Shown here: positions 22,807 to 30,802 of the stretch, piece by piece
Position numbering within the stretch: the first letter of the stretch is position 1
Layout of the letters: every line of letters begins with the position of its first letter
Assembly: GCA_964507105.1 (NCBI GenBank)
Contig: CAZDOR010000005.1
Coordinates: forward strand, 1-37,965
DNA: 37,965 nucleotides
Reading direction: 5' to 3'
Origin: PWPS01 sp964507105
Lineage (GTDB): Bacteria > Patescibacteriota > Minisyncoccia > Minisyncoccales > PWPS01
The notes under the pieces: generated by a model
Seen by the model: only the letters and a program-made list of their open reading frames with translations
Database searches by the model: none
What the model was told of the DNA's origin: nothing
Program-made: the position numbers and the translations under genes

Positions 22807-23198
22807 TGGTTGAAATAAACAATCAAACGGATTTTGACTTGCCCGTATCCGAATTGAAGAATTTGGCGGAAAATATTTTGACGGAAAGAGGTTCGAATCA
22901 ATCCCTTTCCGTCGCTTTTTTACCGGCCCGTGAAATCGCCTCCTTCAACGAACGATACAGAAACAAAACCGGAGCTACCGATGTGCTTTCTTTCAAAGTT
23001 GAAGATCCCGTTTTGGGAGAGATATTGATCTGTCCGGAGATAGTTCTTTCTCAGGCGGAAAGATTCGATCTTTCTTTCGATAGAGAGATAAGAAGAGTTC
23101 TTATTCACGGAATACTTCATCTTCTCGGTTACGATCACAAAAAAGAGGAAGAAAAAAAGAAAATGAGAAAGATGGAAGAGGATTATCTTTCCTGTTGA
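22806..23198 (+). CDS. ybeY: endoribonuclease YbeY (16S rRNA maturation)
   Basis: This 130-aa protein has the zinc-binding signature HGILHLLGYDH at the C-terminal part, and the conserved NERYRNKTGATDVLSF motif upstream. YbeY takes part in 16S rRNA 3' end processing and ribosome quality control. The length is close to the usual 150 aa, slightly short. It shares a transcript with rpsU, which fits its ribosomal role. No Shine-Dalgarno sequence precedes the ATG; translation probably re-initiates after rpsU. Confidence 0.95.
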   Translation: MVEINNQTDFDLPVSELKNLAENILTERGSNQSLSVAFLPAREIASFNERYRNKTGATDVLSFKVEDPVLGEILICPEIVLSQAERFDLSFDREIRRVLIHGILHLLGYDHKKEEEKKKMRKMEEDYLSC

Positions 23199-23255
23199 AA
23201 AGAAAAACTAAAAAAGTTAGAATTACATTGTATCCATATTTAAATAGATAATATA

Positions 23256-24473
23256 ATGACCAAAAACCCCATTATAGCCGGTCTTGATATAGGATCTTAT
23301 GCAACGAAAATTTTGATAGCTAAAAAGAGACCCGACGGGAGGGGTTTTGAAGTTTTGGGGAGAAGCATCACTCTTTCCGAAGGAGTTAGAAAAGGAGTAA
23401 TTAAGGACAAGAAAAAGGTCCGTCGAGGAATAGAAGAAGCTCTGCGACAAGCGGAACAAGAGGCCGGAAGGGAAGTCGACGGGGTTTTCGTTAATGTCAA
23501 CGGGAGCCATATATTTTCAATATCTTCGGAGGGTCTGGTTTCCGTTTCCAGAGCGGATCAGAAAATTTCCGACCAGGATTTAAAAAGGGTTATAGACGCG
23601 GCCAAGACTTTTTCAACACCCTCGAATAAAGAAATAATAGAAGTTATTCCCCAGGAATACGTCGTCGATGATCAGGGAGGAATAAAGGACCCCCTGGGCC
23701 TTACCGGCATAAGATTGGAAGCCAAAATATTGGCTGTCGGCGGGTTTACTCCTTATATGGAAAAAACTTCGGAGACGGTTCTCGAGTCCGGGCTCGCTGT
23801 CAATGATATAATTTTAGGTCCGATTGCCGGCTCGGAAGCGGTTCTCGACGATCAAGAAAAAGAGCTCGGTGTTGCCGTTGTCGATTTGGGTTCGGAAACC
23901 ACCTCTCTGACCGTTTACGAGGATGGAGAGGTAATCCACACCTCTGTTTTGCCGATGGGAGTGGCCAATGTGAGAAATGATATAGCTATCGGATTGAAGA
24001 TAAGCATTTCCGCGGCGGACAAGATTTTGGAAGAAATGGGTCATTTCATCCTCGGAGAAGTTTCCGGCAGACGAAAGGTAGTTAACTTACCTGATGGTGA
24101 CGAAATTTCCTTCCGGGAAAAAGACTTGAAACGGATTGCCCGGGCCCGGGTCGAAGAGATATTCGACTTGATAAACGAAGAACTGGAAGAAATAGAAAGA
24201 GCCGGTCTTCTTCCGGCGGGAATAGTTATCACCGGAGGGGGAGCTAAGCTGGACAACCTGATCGAGTTCGTAAAAGACAAGACCGGTTTACCGGTAAGAA
24301 TCGGTGCCCCCGACGACTTCTATCCTTCTCAAAAGGATCCTTCCCTTTCCACCGTTTGTGGATTGGTTGAGATAGGAATAATGATGGAAGAGGGAAGCGG
24401 AAGTTTCGATTTCGTTTTTGATCGTAATTTGGGAAAAAAAATTAAAAAAATACTAAGAATATTCATGCCGTAA
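23256..24473 (+). CDS. ftsA: cell division protein FtsA
   Basis: This 405-aa actin-like protein recruits FtsZ to the membrane. The ATP-binding phosphate-1 motif is AGLDIGSYATKILIA, phosphate-2 is VVDLGSETTSLTV and the adenosine motif IVITGGGAKL lies near residue 325. It ends in a short basic-hydrophobic stretch (KKIKKILRIFMP), the expected amphipathic membrane anchor. Length is normal. It precedes ftsZ by 12 nt, the usual arrangement. The usual dcw genes (ftsQ, murC) are not in this window. It probably has a promoter in the AT-rich spacer 23199-23255, but none is clear. Confidence 0.95.
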   Translation: MTKNPIIAGLDIGSYATKILIAKKRPDGRGFEVLGRSITLSEGVRKGVIKDKKKVRRGIEEALRQAEQEAGREVDGVFVNVNGSHIFSISSEGLVSVSRADQKISDQDLKRVIDAAKTFSTPSNKEIIEVIPQEYVVDDQGGIKDPLGLTGIRLEAKILAVGGFTPYMEKTSETVLESGLAVNDIILGPIAGSEAVLDDQEKELGVAVVDLGSETTSLTVYEDGEVIHTSVLPMGVANVRNDIAIGLKISISAADKILEEMGHFILGEVSGRRKVVNLPDGDEISFREKDLKRIARARVEEIFDLINEELEEIERAGLLPAGIVITGGGAKLDNLIEFVKDKTGLPVRIGAPDDFYPSQKDPSLSTVCGLVEIGIMMEEGSGSFDFVFDRNLGKKIKKILRIFMP

Positions 24474-24485
24474 ACCACTAATAAT

Positions 24486-25418
24486 ATGAAAAAACAATTA
24501 CCGAAAATAAAAGTGGTCGGCATAGGAGGTTCGGGAGGGAATGCCGTCACCAGGATGATGAGTTGCGATATAAAAGGGATAGAACTCATCGCCATAAATG
24601 CCGACTATCAAGACCTCGAAAAGGCCGAGGCGGACAAAAAGATAAGGATAGGGAAAGAATTGACCGAAGGCCTGGGAACGGGTATGAATCCGGAAATAGG
24701 AAAAAAAGCGGCCCGGGAAAGTCGGAAGGTAATCAAGAATAATCTTGAGGGTTCCGACATGATATTTTTAACTTGCGGTCTCGGAGGCGGAACCGGGTCC
24801 GGAGCTTTGCCGATAATTTCCGAAATAGCCAAAGAAACGGGAGCTTTGACCATAGCCGTAGTTACCATGCCCTTTTCTTTCGAGGGCAGGGAAAGACAGA
24901 AGGTGGCTGAAGAAGCCCTGGAAGAAGTTCGGGGTAAAGTCGATACCTTGATTCCGATTGCCAACGATAAACTGCTTACCACCCTGGACTCTAACGTTAC
25001 CCTGAAAGACGCTTTTTGGCATTGTGATGAAATTTTACGCCAGGCGGTTCAAGGAATTTCCGACTTAATCGTTTTACCCGGAATAATCGGCATCGATTTC
25101 GCCGACGTGAAAGCGGTTATGAAAAATTCCGGTTCGGCGCTTTTCGGAAAAGGAATCGCCAAAGGAAAAAGACGAGGTGAAGAAGCGGCCAACAGGGCGC
25201 TCGATTTACCCTTGGTGGATCTTTCTTGTGAAAATGCCAAGGGAGTTCTTTTCAATGTCGGTGGCGGCAAGGATCTTTCTTTGGCCGAAATAAACGACAT
25301 TGCGGAAGTGATTAAAAAACGGGTTTCTCCCGATGCGCAAGTTATATTCGGAGCCGTTGAAGATGACAGCTTGAATAAAGGAGAAATAAAAGTGACCGTT
25401 ATAGCGACCGGATTTTAG
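24486..25418 (+). CDS. ftsZ: cell division GTPase FtsZ, tail-less
   Basis: This 310-aa tubulin homologue forms the division ring. The GTP-binding signature GGGTGSG is at residues 100-106 and the catalytic aspartates Asp204 and Asp207 are present in the synergy loop (IGIDFADVKAVM). The usually conserved Asn of that loop is Gly202. The protein stops right after the globular domain: the linker and the C-terminal conserved peptide that bind FtsA and other partners in most bacteria are missing. The frame ends at an ordinary stop with no frameshift sign. It follows ftsA by 12 nt. Confidence 0.96.
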   Translation: MKKQLPKIKVVGIGGSGGNAVTRMMSCDIKGIELIAINADYQDLEKAEADKKIRIGKELTEGLGTGMNPEIGKKAARESRKVIKNNLEGSDMIFLTCGLGGGTGSGALPIISEIAKETGALTIAVVTMPFSFEGRERQKVAEEALEEVRGKVDTLIPIANDKLLTTLDSNVTLKDAFWHCDEILRQAVQGISDLIVLPGIIGIDFADVKAVMKNSGSALFGKGIAKGKRRGEEAANRALDLPLVDLSCENAKGVLFNVGGGKDLSLAEINDIAEVIKKRVSPDAQVIFGAVEDDSLNKGEIKVTVIATGF

Positions 25419-25421
25419 TCG

Positions 25422-25450
25422 TTGACAACAACGGCTCAAAATAATAGACT
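25422..25450 (+). promoter_or_regulatory. nrdD promoter
   Basis: TTGACA at 25422-25427, a 17-nt spacer and TAGACT at 25445-25450 (4 of 6). Transcription would start near 25457. It lies just after the ftsZ stop and about 70 nt upstream of the nrdD start. Confidence 0.6.
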
Positions 25451-25459
25451 ATTAATAGT
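25448..25459. promoter_or_regulatory. palindrome over the nrdD start of transcription, NrdR-box-like
   Basis: ACTATTAATAGT is a perfect 12-bp palindrome covering the end of the -10 and the predicted start of transcription, where a repressor would block transcription. Its CTAT...ATAG arms resemble the core of the NrdR box, but the centre is TA instead of AT and no second box at the usual spacing is seen. NrdR binding is a guess. Confidence 0.3.
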
Positions 25460-25479
25460 AATAGTTCTTAATTGGAAAC

Positions 25480-25499
25480 AGCCTCTCGGGGGCTCTTTT
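25480..25499 (+). terminator. weak terminator or attenuator in the nrdD leader
   Basis: AGCCTC (25480-25485) can pair with GGGGCT (25489-25494) around TCG, followed by CTTTT. It lies between the nrdD promoter and start codon, so it could cap ftsZ transcription or attenuate nrdD. The stem is short and includes a G-T pair. Confidence 0.35.
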
Positions 25500-25527
25500 G
25501 AAAACTAATTTTAATTTTCAGTTAGAC

Positions 25528-27540
25528 ATGATTTCTAAAGTTGAAAAAAGGAACGGGGAGAAGGTGGACTTTGACAAATCCAAGATAAAAAAAGCTGTCT
25601 TTAAGGCACTGACTTCCAGCGGACAAGGAGGTGAAAAGGAAGCCGGAAAGGTGGCCGATCGGGTTTTTGAACTTCTTCTCAGGAGGTTCAGCCGAGACGA
25701 AACTCCTCACGTTGAGCAAATTCAAGACATAGTGGAGGAGGTTTTAATCACCCGGGAATACGACAAGGCGGCCAAAGATTATATATTATACAGGGAAAAA
25801 CGGCGAGAAATCAGGGAAATGAAGGGAGAGCTGGATGACTCCTACAATATGATAGAGGACTACATAGACGAAATGGACTGGGAGGTCAAAGAAAATGCGA
25901 ACATGACTTATTCCCTCCAGGGGCTCAATCAATACGTAACTTCTCATGTTTCTAAGGAGTATTGGCTTAATAAAATATATCCGGAAAAAATAAGAAAGGC
26001 GGCAAAAAACGAAGATATTCATATTCATGATTTAAACTTGCTTGCCACTTATTGCTGTGGGTGGGATCTGCAGGATTTACTCTTGAAAGGGTTCGGCGGA
26101 GTTCCTTCAAAAATTCAATCGGCTCCTCCGAAACATCTGCGTCCCGCTCTGGGCCAGGTGGTCAACTTCTTTTTTACTCTTCAGGGAGAGTCGGCCGGAG
26201 CGCAGGCGATGAGTAATTTCGATACTTTTTTAGCTCCCTTCATCGCTTACGACGATTTGGATTACAAACAGGTGAAGCAATCGATGCAGGAGTTCCTTTT
26301 CAACTGCATGGTGCCGACCAGGGTCGGTTTTCAAACTCCGTTTATCAATGTGTCTCTGGACATAAAAGTTCCCGAACATTTGAAAAATCAGGCGGTAATA
26401 ATCGGAGGCGAACCACAGGATGCGACCTACGGAGAGTTTCAAAAAGAGATGGATATGTTCAACAGGGCTTTTTACGAGGTGCTCATGGAAGGAGATGACA
26501 AAGGAAGAGTTTTTACATTTCCGATTCCGACCATATCAATTACGGATGATTTCGACTGGGATAATGAAACTCTCGATCCGATGTGGGAAGCCACCACTAA
26601 ATACGGAATAAATTATTTTTCCAACTTCATGAATTCGGACATGGACCCCGAGGACTTTCGTTCGATGTGTTGCCGGCTCCGTCTTGACAATAACGAACTG
26701 ATAAAAAGAGGAGGAGGACTTTTCGGAAGTCAGCCCTTGACCGGTTCGGTCGGAGTGGTAACCGTCAATATGCCTCGGCTGGGGTATCTGTCCAAAACGA
26801 AAAAAGAGTTTTATAATCGCCTCGAAAAGCAGATGGACTTGGCCAAGGAATCTTTGGAGATAAAACGGAAAGTGATAAATGATTTCATGGAAAAAGGTCT
26901 TTACCCTTACAGCAGACATTATTTGCAAGGTGTAAAGGAGATGCGCGGCAGCTATTACGGAAACCATTTTTCGACAATCGGGCTCATTGGAATGAACGAG
27001 GCCTGTCTCAACTTTCTCGATAAGGGAATCGGTTCGGAAGAAGGAAAAGAGTTTGCCGAAAATGTTCTCGACTACATGAACGATAAGCTCATCGAATACC
27101 AGGAAGAAACGGGTAATCTTTATAATCTGGAGGCCACTCCCGGTGAAGGAACCGCCTACAAGCAGGCTAAAATTGACAAGGAAAAATACCCGGATATAAT
27201 CACCGCCGGAACCGAAGAACTCCCTTATTACACCAATTCTGTTCACTTACCCGTTGATCATACCGATGATCCGATTGAAATTCTGGATCACCAAGACAGC
27301 TTGCAGACCAAATTTACCGGCGGAACCGTAATCCATCTCTTTTTGGGTGAAAAGATATCCGATCACGACTCGGCCAAGCGATTAATTAAGAATGTTTTCA
27401 AAAATTACGAACTTCCCTACGTGTCTCTAACTCCGACTTTTTCAGTGTGTCCGAGCTGTGGCTATCTGCATGGTGAAAAATTCACTTGCCCCAATTGTAA
27501 AATTAAAAAGCCGAAAAAGGTCTTAAAAAAATTAAATTAA
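25528..27540 (+). CDS. nrdD: anaerobic ribonucleoside-triphosphate reductase, lacks glycyl-radical end
   Basis: This 670-aa protein is the catalytic chain of class III ribonucleotide reductase, which makes dNTPs without oxygen. An ATP-cone fills about residues 1-90. Conserved segments LATYCCGWDL, MVPTRVGFQTPF, MCCRLRL (radical-site cysteine region) and GLIGMNEACLNFLDKGIG follow, then a zinc site CPSCGYLHGEKFTCPNC near the end. The glycyl-radical motif that should come next is missing: the chain ends in a Lys-rich tail (KIKKPKKVLKKLN). That motif is found in the next reading frame. ATG at 25528 is preferred to TTG at 25498, which would add ten residues. No Shine-Dalgarno sequence is seen. Confidence 0.94.
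   Translation: MISKVEKRNGEKVDFDKSKIKKAVFKALTSSGQGGEKEAGKVADRVFELLLRRFSRDETPHVEQIQDIVEEVLITREYDKAAKDYILYREKRREIREMKGELDDSYNMIEDYIDEMDWEVKENANMTYSLQGLNQYVTSHVSKEYWLNKIYPEKIRKAAKNEDIHIHDLNLLATYCCGWDLQDLLLKGFGGVPSKIQSAPPKHLRPALGQVVNFFFTLQGESAGAQAMSNFDTFLAPFIAYDDLDYKQVKQSMQEFLFNCMVPTRVGFQTPFINVSLDIKVPEHLKNQAVIIGGEPQDATYGEFQKEMDMFNRAFYEVLMEGDDKGRVFTFPIPTISITDDFDWDNETLDPMWEATTKYGINYFSNFMNSDMDPEDFRSMCCRLRLDNNELIKRGGGLFGSQPLTGSVGVVTVNMPRLGYLSKTKKEFYNRLEKQMDLAKESLEIKRKVINDFMEKGLYPYSRHYLQGVKEMRGSYYGNHFSTIGLIGMNEACLNFLDKGIGSEEGKEFAENVLDYMNDKLIEYQEETGNLYNLEATPGEGTAYKQAKIDKEKYPDIITAGTEELPYYTNSVHLPVDHTDDPIEILDHQDSLQTKFTGGTVIHLFLGEKISDHDSAKRLIKNVFKNYELPYVSLTPTFSVCPSCGYLHGEKFTCPNCKIKKPKKVLKKLN
27525..27531 (+). 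promoter_or_regulatory. A_AAA_AAA slippery site, possible -1 frameshift
   Basis: A run of seven A follows TT at 27523-27524, and in the nrdD frame it reads A_AAA_AAA, the classical X_XXY_YYZ heptamer for a -1 shift. A slip here leads directly, without a stop, into the frame of the next gene (open from 27507), passing its ATG at 27549. No strong downstream stem is visible in the AT-rich sequence that follows. A run-length error or a true deletion is the other option. Confidence 0.4.
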
Positions 27541-27548
27541 TAAAGCTT

Positions 27549-27857
27549 ATGGGTTACAAATCAAAAATATTCAAAAAAGAAAAAGAGGCTCTCAAATATT
27601 CCACATGTTACGATTGCGGCAAGGAGCTGGACATAAACGACGGAGAGATAGAAAACGGGGCACTTCTAATTTATGAAGACGGCGAAGAAAAAGCTTCCAT
27701 TTTAAAGTGCGACGAATGCTACGAGAAAGATCCCTCCTTGAAAAATTATAAAAAGTGTGAAGTTTATTCCAGGATTGTCGGTTATTTGAGACCGGTTCGA
27801 GATTGGAACGAAGGAAAAAGTCAAGAATACTCCGAGAGAAAAACCTTCGTTCGATGA
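27549..27857 (+). CDS. detached glycyl-radical domain of anaerobic ribonucleotide reductase
   Basis: This 102-aa protein carries CEVYSRIVGYLRPVRDWNEG at residues 70-89, the glycyl-radical loop expected at the end of NrdD, with Gly78 as the predicted radical carrier and the usual charged tail after it. Before it is a separate zinc-like site made of Cys20, Cys23, Cys54 and Cys57 (CYDC and CDEC), which standard NrdD does not have here as far as I know. It is in a different frame from nrdD, 8 nt after its stop, and its own stop overlaps the nrdG start by four bases. It may be made alone, as GrcA is for formate lyase, or be fused to NrdD by frameshifting at 27525. Confidence 0.85.
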   Translation: MGYKSKIFKKEKEALKYSTCYDCGKELDINDGEIENGALLIYEDGEEKASILKCDECYEKDPSLKNYKKCEVYSRIVGYLRPVRDWNEGKSQEYSERKTFVR

Positions 27858-28543
27858 AGATAGCCGGTTTGCAGAAACTGACTCTCATAGATTATCCCGG
27901 AAAGCCGGCCTGTACCGTTTTTTTAGCCGGCTGCAACCTGAGGTGTCCATGGTGTCATAGTCCGGATCTGGTTATTCCCGAAGCCGCTGAAGAAGTTCCG
28001 GAAATAGAAGAGGATTTTTTTGGATTTTTAAAAAAAAGAAAAAAAGTTTTGGAAGGTGTGGTCATCTGTGGAGGAGAACCGACGGTTAATCGGGGTTTGG
28101 ACGATTTTATTGAAAAAATAAAAGATTTGGATTATGAAGTAAAGCTCGACACCAACGGAACCGATCCGAAAACTCTCGAAAGATTGATTAAAAGAGAACT
28201 TCTCGATTACGTAGCCATGGATTTGAAAGCACCGCCCGGCAATTATAAAGGAGTTACCGGTGTCGATGTTGATCCGGCCGTTTTGCGCGAGTCAATTTTT
28301 TTGGTGAAGGGAATGAATAATTACGAGTTCAGAACGACCGTGGTTCCCGGAATCCACGATCAAAAAAAATTATTAAAAATACTCGAAGAAATCAAAGGAG
28401 CTAAAAAATATTTTTTACAAAATTTTCGAGGCAAGATTACCGTTGATAAAAGCTTTCAAGACAAAGAAGGATTTTCTCCGGAACGAATGGAGAAATTTAA
28501 GTCTTTGGCCCAAAAATACGTTCAAAGTTGCAAAATAAGATGA
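27854..28543 (+). CDS. nrdG: anaerobic ribonucleotide reductase activating enzyme, radical SAM
   Basis: This 229-aa protein puts the radical on the glycine of the reductase using S-adenosylmethionine. The [4Fe-4S] motif is CNLRCPWC (Cx3Cx2C, the glycyl-radical-activase form) and GGEPTVNRG is the SAM-binding GGE motif. The N-terminus AGLQKLTLIDYPGK is the start typical of this TIGR02495-type branch. Length fits. ATG at 27854 overlaps the stop of the radical-domain gene (ATGA) and fits the family; an upstream start at 27803 would be read from inside that gene. Coupled translation of substrate and activase fits their direct contact. Confidence 0.95.
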   Translation: MKIAGLQKLTLIDYPGKPACTVFLAGCNLRCPWCHSPDLVIPEAAEEVPEIEEDFFGFLKKRKKVLEGVVICGGEPTVNRGLDDFIEKIKDLDYEVKLDTNGTDPKTLERLIKRELLDYVAMDLKAPPGNYKGVTGVDVDPAVLRESIFLVKGMNNYEFRTTVVPGIHDQKKLLKILEEIKGAKKYFLQNFRGKITVDKSFQDKEGFSPERMEKFKSLAQKYVQSCKIR

Positions 28544-29061
28544 TTAGTATTCCTATTATTTTGGCGACGGGCAGAAAAGGTAGGCAATCGAAAAGGGTTG
28601 CTGATTTCGTGTTACGAGAAGCCGATTTTCCGACCGAAATTATCGATGTTAGAGATTGGGCGAAAACGGCTACTCAAAGATATCCAAAAAACCAAGAAAA
28701 ACTCAGAAAAAAAATAGAAAAAGCCGACGGCTTCATAATAGTTTCTCCGGAATACAACAGTGGTTATCCCGGAGAGTTGAAAATTTTACTCGATACCTTT
28801 TTGGATGAGTATGAAGGAAAACCGGTCGGAATAATCGGAGTTTCCGCCGGGACGTTCGGAGGAATAAGAATGATCGAAAAATTAAAACCGATTCTTTTCA
28901 ATCTGGGACTCAAACCGATAAGTTCCGAAGTAGTTTTTAAAGAAATCGGATCCGTTTTCGATTCCGATGGCAATCCGGAAGAAGAACATCTTCGCAGAGT
29001 GAAATCATTTTTAAAAGAATTAAAACGAGAAGTCGAAAACTCAATTGAAAATCGGTCGTAA
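28540..29061 (+). CDS. NADPH-dependent FMN reductase-like flavoprotein
   Basis: This 173-aa flavodoxin-like protein has the SPEYNSGYPGELKILLDT motif, where FMN binds, and an early GRKGRQSKRVADF loop for the phosphate. The family passes electrons from NAD(P)H to FMN or quinones and other acceptors. It overlaps nrdG by ATGA, so it may feed electrons to the activase cluster or the reductase; that link is inference. ATG at 28540 is preferred to TTG at 28528. Confidence 0.88.
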   Translation: MISIPIILATGRKGRQSKRVADFVLREADFPTEIIDVRDWAKTATQRYPKNQEKLRKKIEKADGFIIVSPEYNSGYPGELKILLDTFLDEYEGKPVGIIGVSAGTFGGIRMIEKLKPILFNLGLKPISSEVVFKEIGSVFDSDGNPEEEHLRRVKSFLKELKREVENSIENRS

Positions 29062-30400
29062 AATTGAAAATTCGCCCCTTTCCGGGTTCGTTTTCTATTC
29101 CGTTTTATCCTTTCTTTCCGGGTTGGCGATTTATCCTTTCTTTCCGGGTCTTTATTTTCTTCCGCCCCTCCTGTTTCTTATTTTTTTCGACAGAAGATTC
29201 TTTTTATTGGTTGCATTCTTTCTTTTCGGTCTTTTCCATCATCACTTGATGACCTTCGATCAATTCGTTCTTCCTCTTTATGAAGGAGAAGAGGTTGCTT
29301 TGCGGGGTCGAGTTGTCGAGGAGGACAGGGATGTGGTTTCCGTTGATCGTTTTCAAGGAGAAAATTTGAGTGAGAAAGTTCTGGTTCATCCCGAGGGAGA
29401 GCTTCACTACGGACAAAAAATAAAAGTTGTCGGTCGAGTACTCACCCCCGATGATCGGTTCGTTGATTATATGGCCAAGGATCGGATAAGCGTTAATTTG
29501 GCTGAACCGGAAATAGAAGTGATCGAAGAGCCCCGTGGACCGCTCGGTTTTTTGTATTCTTCTCGCAGAAGATTAATTTCTCGGATAAAGAGAGGACTGC
29601 CCCGCCCGCAATCCGCCGTTCTTAAAGCAGTCCTTCTCGGTGACCGTAGCGGGATTTCCGATCGGTTGCAAGATAAGTTTTCCGGTCTCGGTATTGCTCA
29701 CTTGCTGGCCGTTTCCGGAACTCACATAGTGGTTATGGCCGGAATCTCCGTTTCTCTTTTCTCTTTTCTGAAAGTAAAACGAAAAAGATTCTTTTCTTTG
29801 TTGTTTTTGTCCCTTTTCATTCTTATGGTCGGAGCGCCACCCTCGGCGATTCGAGCCGGAATAATGGGATCGCTTTTCATAATCGCCGGAAAATTCGATC
29901 GGGAAGTCAATTCTACCCGCTCTCTCCTTTATGTCGGAACAGCGATGCTCGTTTTTAATCCGCGGCTTTTATGGAACGATATCGGGTTTCAGCTTTCCTT
30001 TTCCGCCACGGCGGGAATCATCCTTTTTTCCGGAAAATTCATCGATTTTTTGACTCCCGTTGATATTCCTTTTTCTTTCTTTGACCGATTTCGCAATTGT
30101 ATCTCCGAACTGATCTTTCGACTTCCCGTTTTCGTTGTTCGGACTTTGTCCGTCACTCTTTCCGCTCAGGTTTTTGTCTTGCCTCTCGCTTTTTTCCACT
30201 TCGGGAACATCCCTCTTTTTGCACCGATTTCCAATCTACTTGCAGCTCCTCTTTTTCCCGTAGTGATGATTGTCGGATTGACTTCTCTTTTTGCGTCTTT
30301 ATTTCTTTCTCCGGTAATCTCCTTTCTTCCCGCCGATATTCTGATTTCCTTACTTCTTTTCTTGGTTGAAATTCTTTATCGGATTTGTTTTCTGTGTTAA
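29045..30400 (+). CDS. comEC: ComEC/Rec2 DNA-uptake channel, without nuclease-like end
   Basis: This 451-aa membrane protein has an N-terminal pair of helices, an OB-fold-like periplasmic domain (about 75-165), and then the competence domain with about ten helices. The signature HLLAVSGTHIVVMAGI is present, as are GAPPSAIRAGIMG and WNDIGFQLSFSATAG. It is the inner-membrane channel for single-stranded DNA during natural transformation. The C-terminal metallo-beta-lactamase-like domain found in many ComEC proteins is missing, as is common in CPR. The only plausible start is a TTG at 29045 that overlaps the previous gene by 17 nt. No ComEA or pilus gene lies in the window. Confidence 0.92.
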   Translation: MKIGRKIENSPLSGFVFYSVLSFLSGLAIYPFFPGLYFLPPLLFLIFFDRRFFLLVAFFLFGLFHHHLMTFDQFVLPLYEGEEVALRGRVVEEDRDVVSVDRFQGENLSEKVLVHPEGELHYGQKIKVVGRVLTPDDRFVDYMAKDRISVNLAEPEIEVIEEPRGPLGFLYSSRRRLISRIKRGLPRPQSAVLKAVLLGDRSGISDRLQDKFSGLGIAHLLAVSGTHIVVMAGISVSLFSFLKVKRKRFFSLLFLSLFILMVGAPPSAIRAGIMGSLFIIAGKFDREVNSTRSLLYVGTAMLVFNPRLLWNDIGFQLSFSATAGIILFSGKFIDFLTPVDIPFSFFDRFRNCISELIFRLPVFVVRTLSVTLSAQVFVLPLAFFHFGNIPLFAPISNLLAAPLFPVVMIVGLTSLFASLFLSPVISFLPADILISLLLFLVEILYRICFLC

Positions 30401-30435
30401 AATTCAATATACATTATCATCTTCTATTTTCCGAA

Positions 30436-30798
30436 ATGAAGTTAAAAAAGATAATTCATAATTTTAAAAATGGAATTAGAGGGCTGGCGATAGTTACCGA
30501 AGAGAGAAATTTCAAAATAATCCTCCTCGTTGGTCTTGTTGCTTTGCTCTTTGCTGTGATATTACCCCTTCGAAGATGGGAGGTGATTACCGTCCTTTTT
30601 CTGATCGGTTTCGTTGTTTCCGTTGAAATGATAAACTCTAAACTGGAAAGAATTCTTGATTTGGTGAACCCGACCTATGATCGAAGAGTTAAAAATATTA
30701 AAGATATTTCCGCCGGGGCGGTCTTGGTCGCCTCCTTGACTTCCGCTGTTTTGGGTCTTAAAATATTTATTCCTTATTTGTTGGAAATTTTAAATTAA
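30436..30798 (+). CDS. dgkA: diacylglycerol kinase / undecaprenol kinase, DgkA family
   Basis: This 120-aa membrane enzyme has three hydrophobic helices and the family signature EMINSKLERILDLV (Glu and Asn of the active site), with EERNFKI near the start and KDISAGAVLVAS following. Gram-positive-type members phosphorylate undecaprenol for wall synthesis; E. coli type act on diacylglycerol. ATG at 30436 fits the family; a longer reading from 30385 would begin within comEC. HtrA follows 4 nt after the stop. Confidence 0.95.
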   Translation: MKLKKIIHNFKNGIRGLAIVTEERNFKIILLVGLVALLFAVILPLRRWEVITVLFLIGFVVSVEMINSKLERILDLVNPTYDRRVKNIKDISAGAVLVASLTSAVLGLKIFIPYLLEILN

Positions 30799-30802
30799 AA
30801 AT

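Noticed and set aside
26536..27246. 236-codon open frame on the minus strand inside nrdD
   Set aside because: It is a shadow of a well-supported gene, with no recognised domain.
27797..27860. Longer nrdG start at 27803
   Set aside because: The added residues do not resemble the family and lie inside the radical-domain gene; the ATGA start at 27854 gives the conserved N-terminus.
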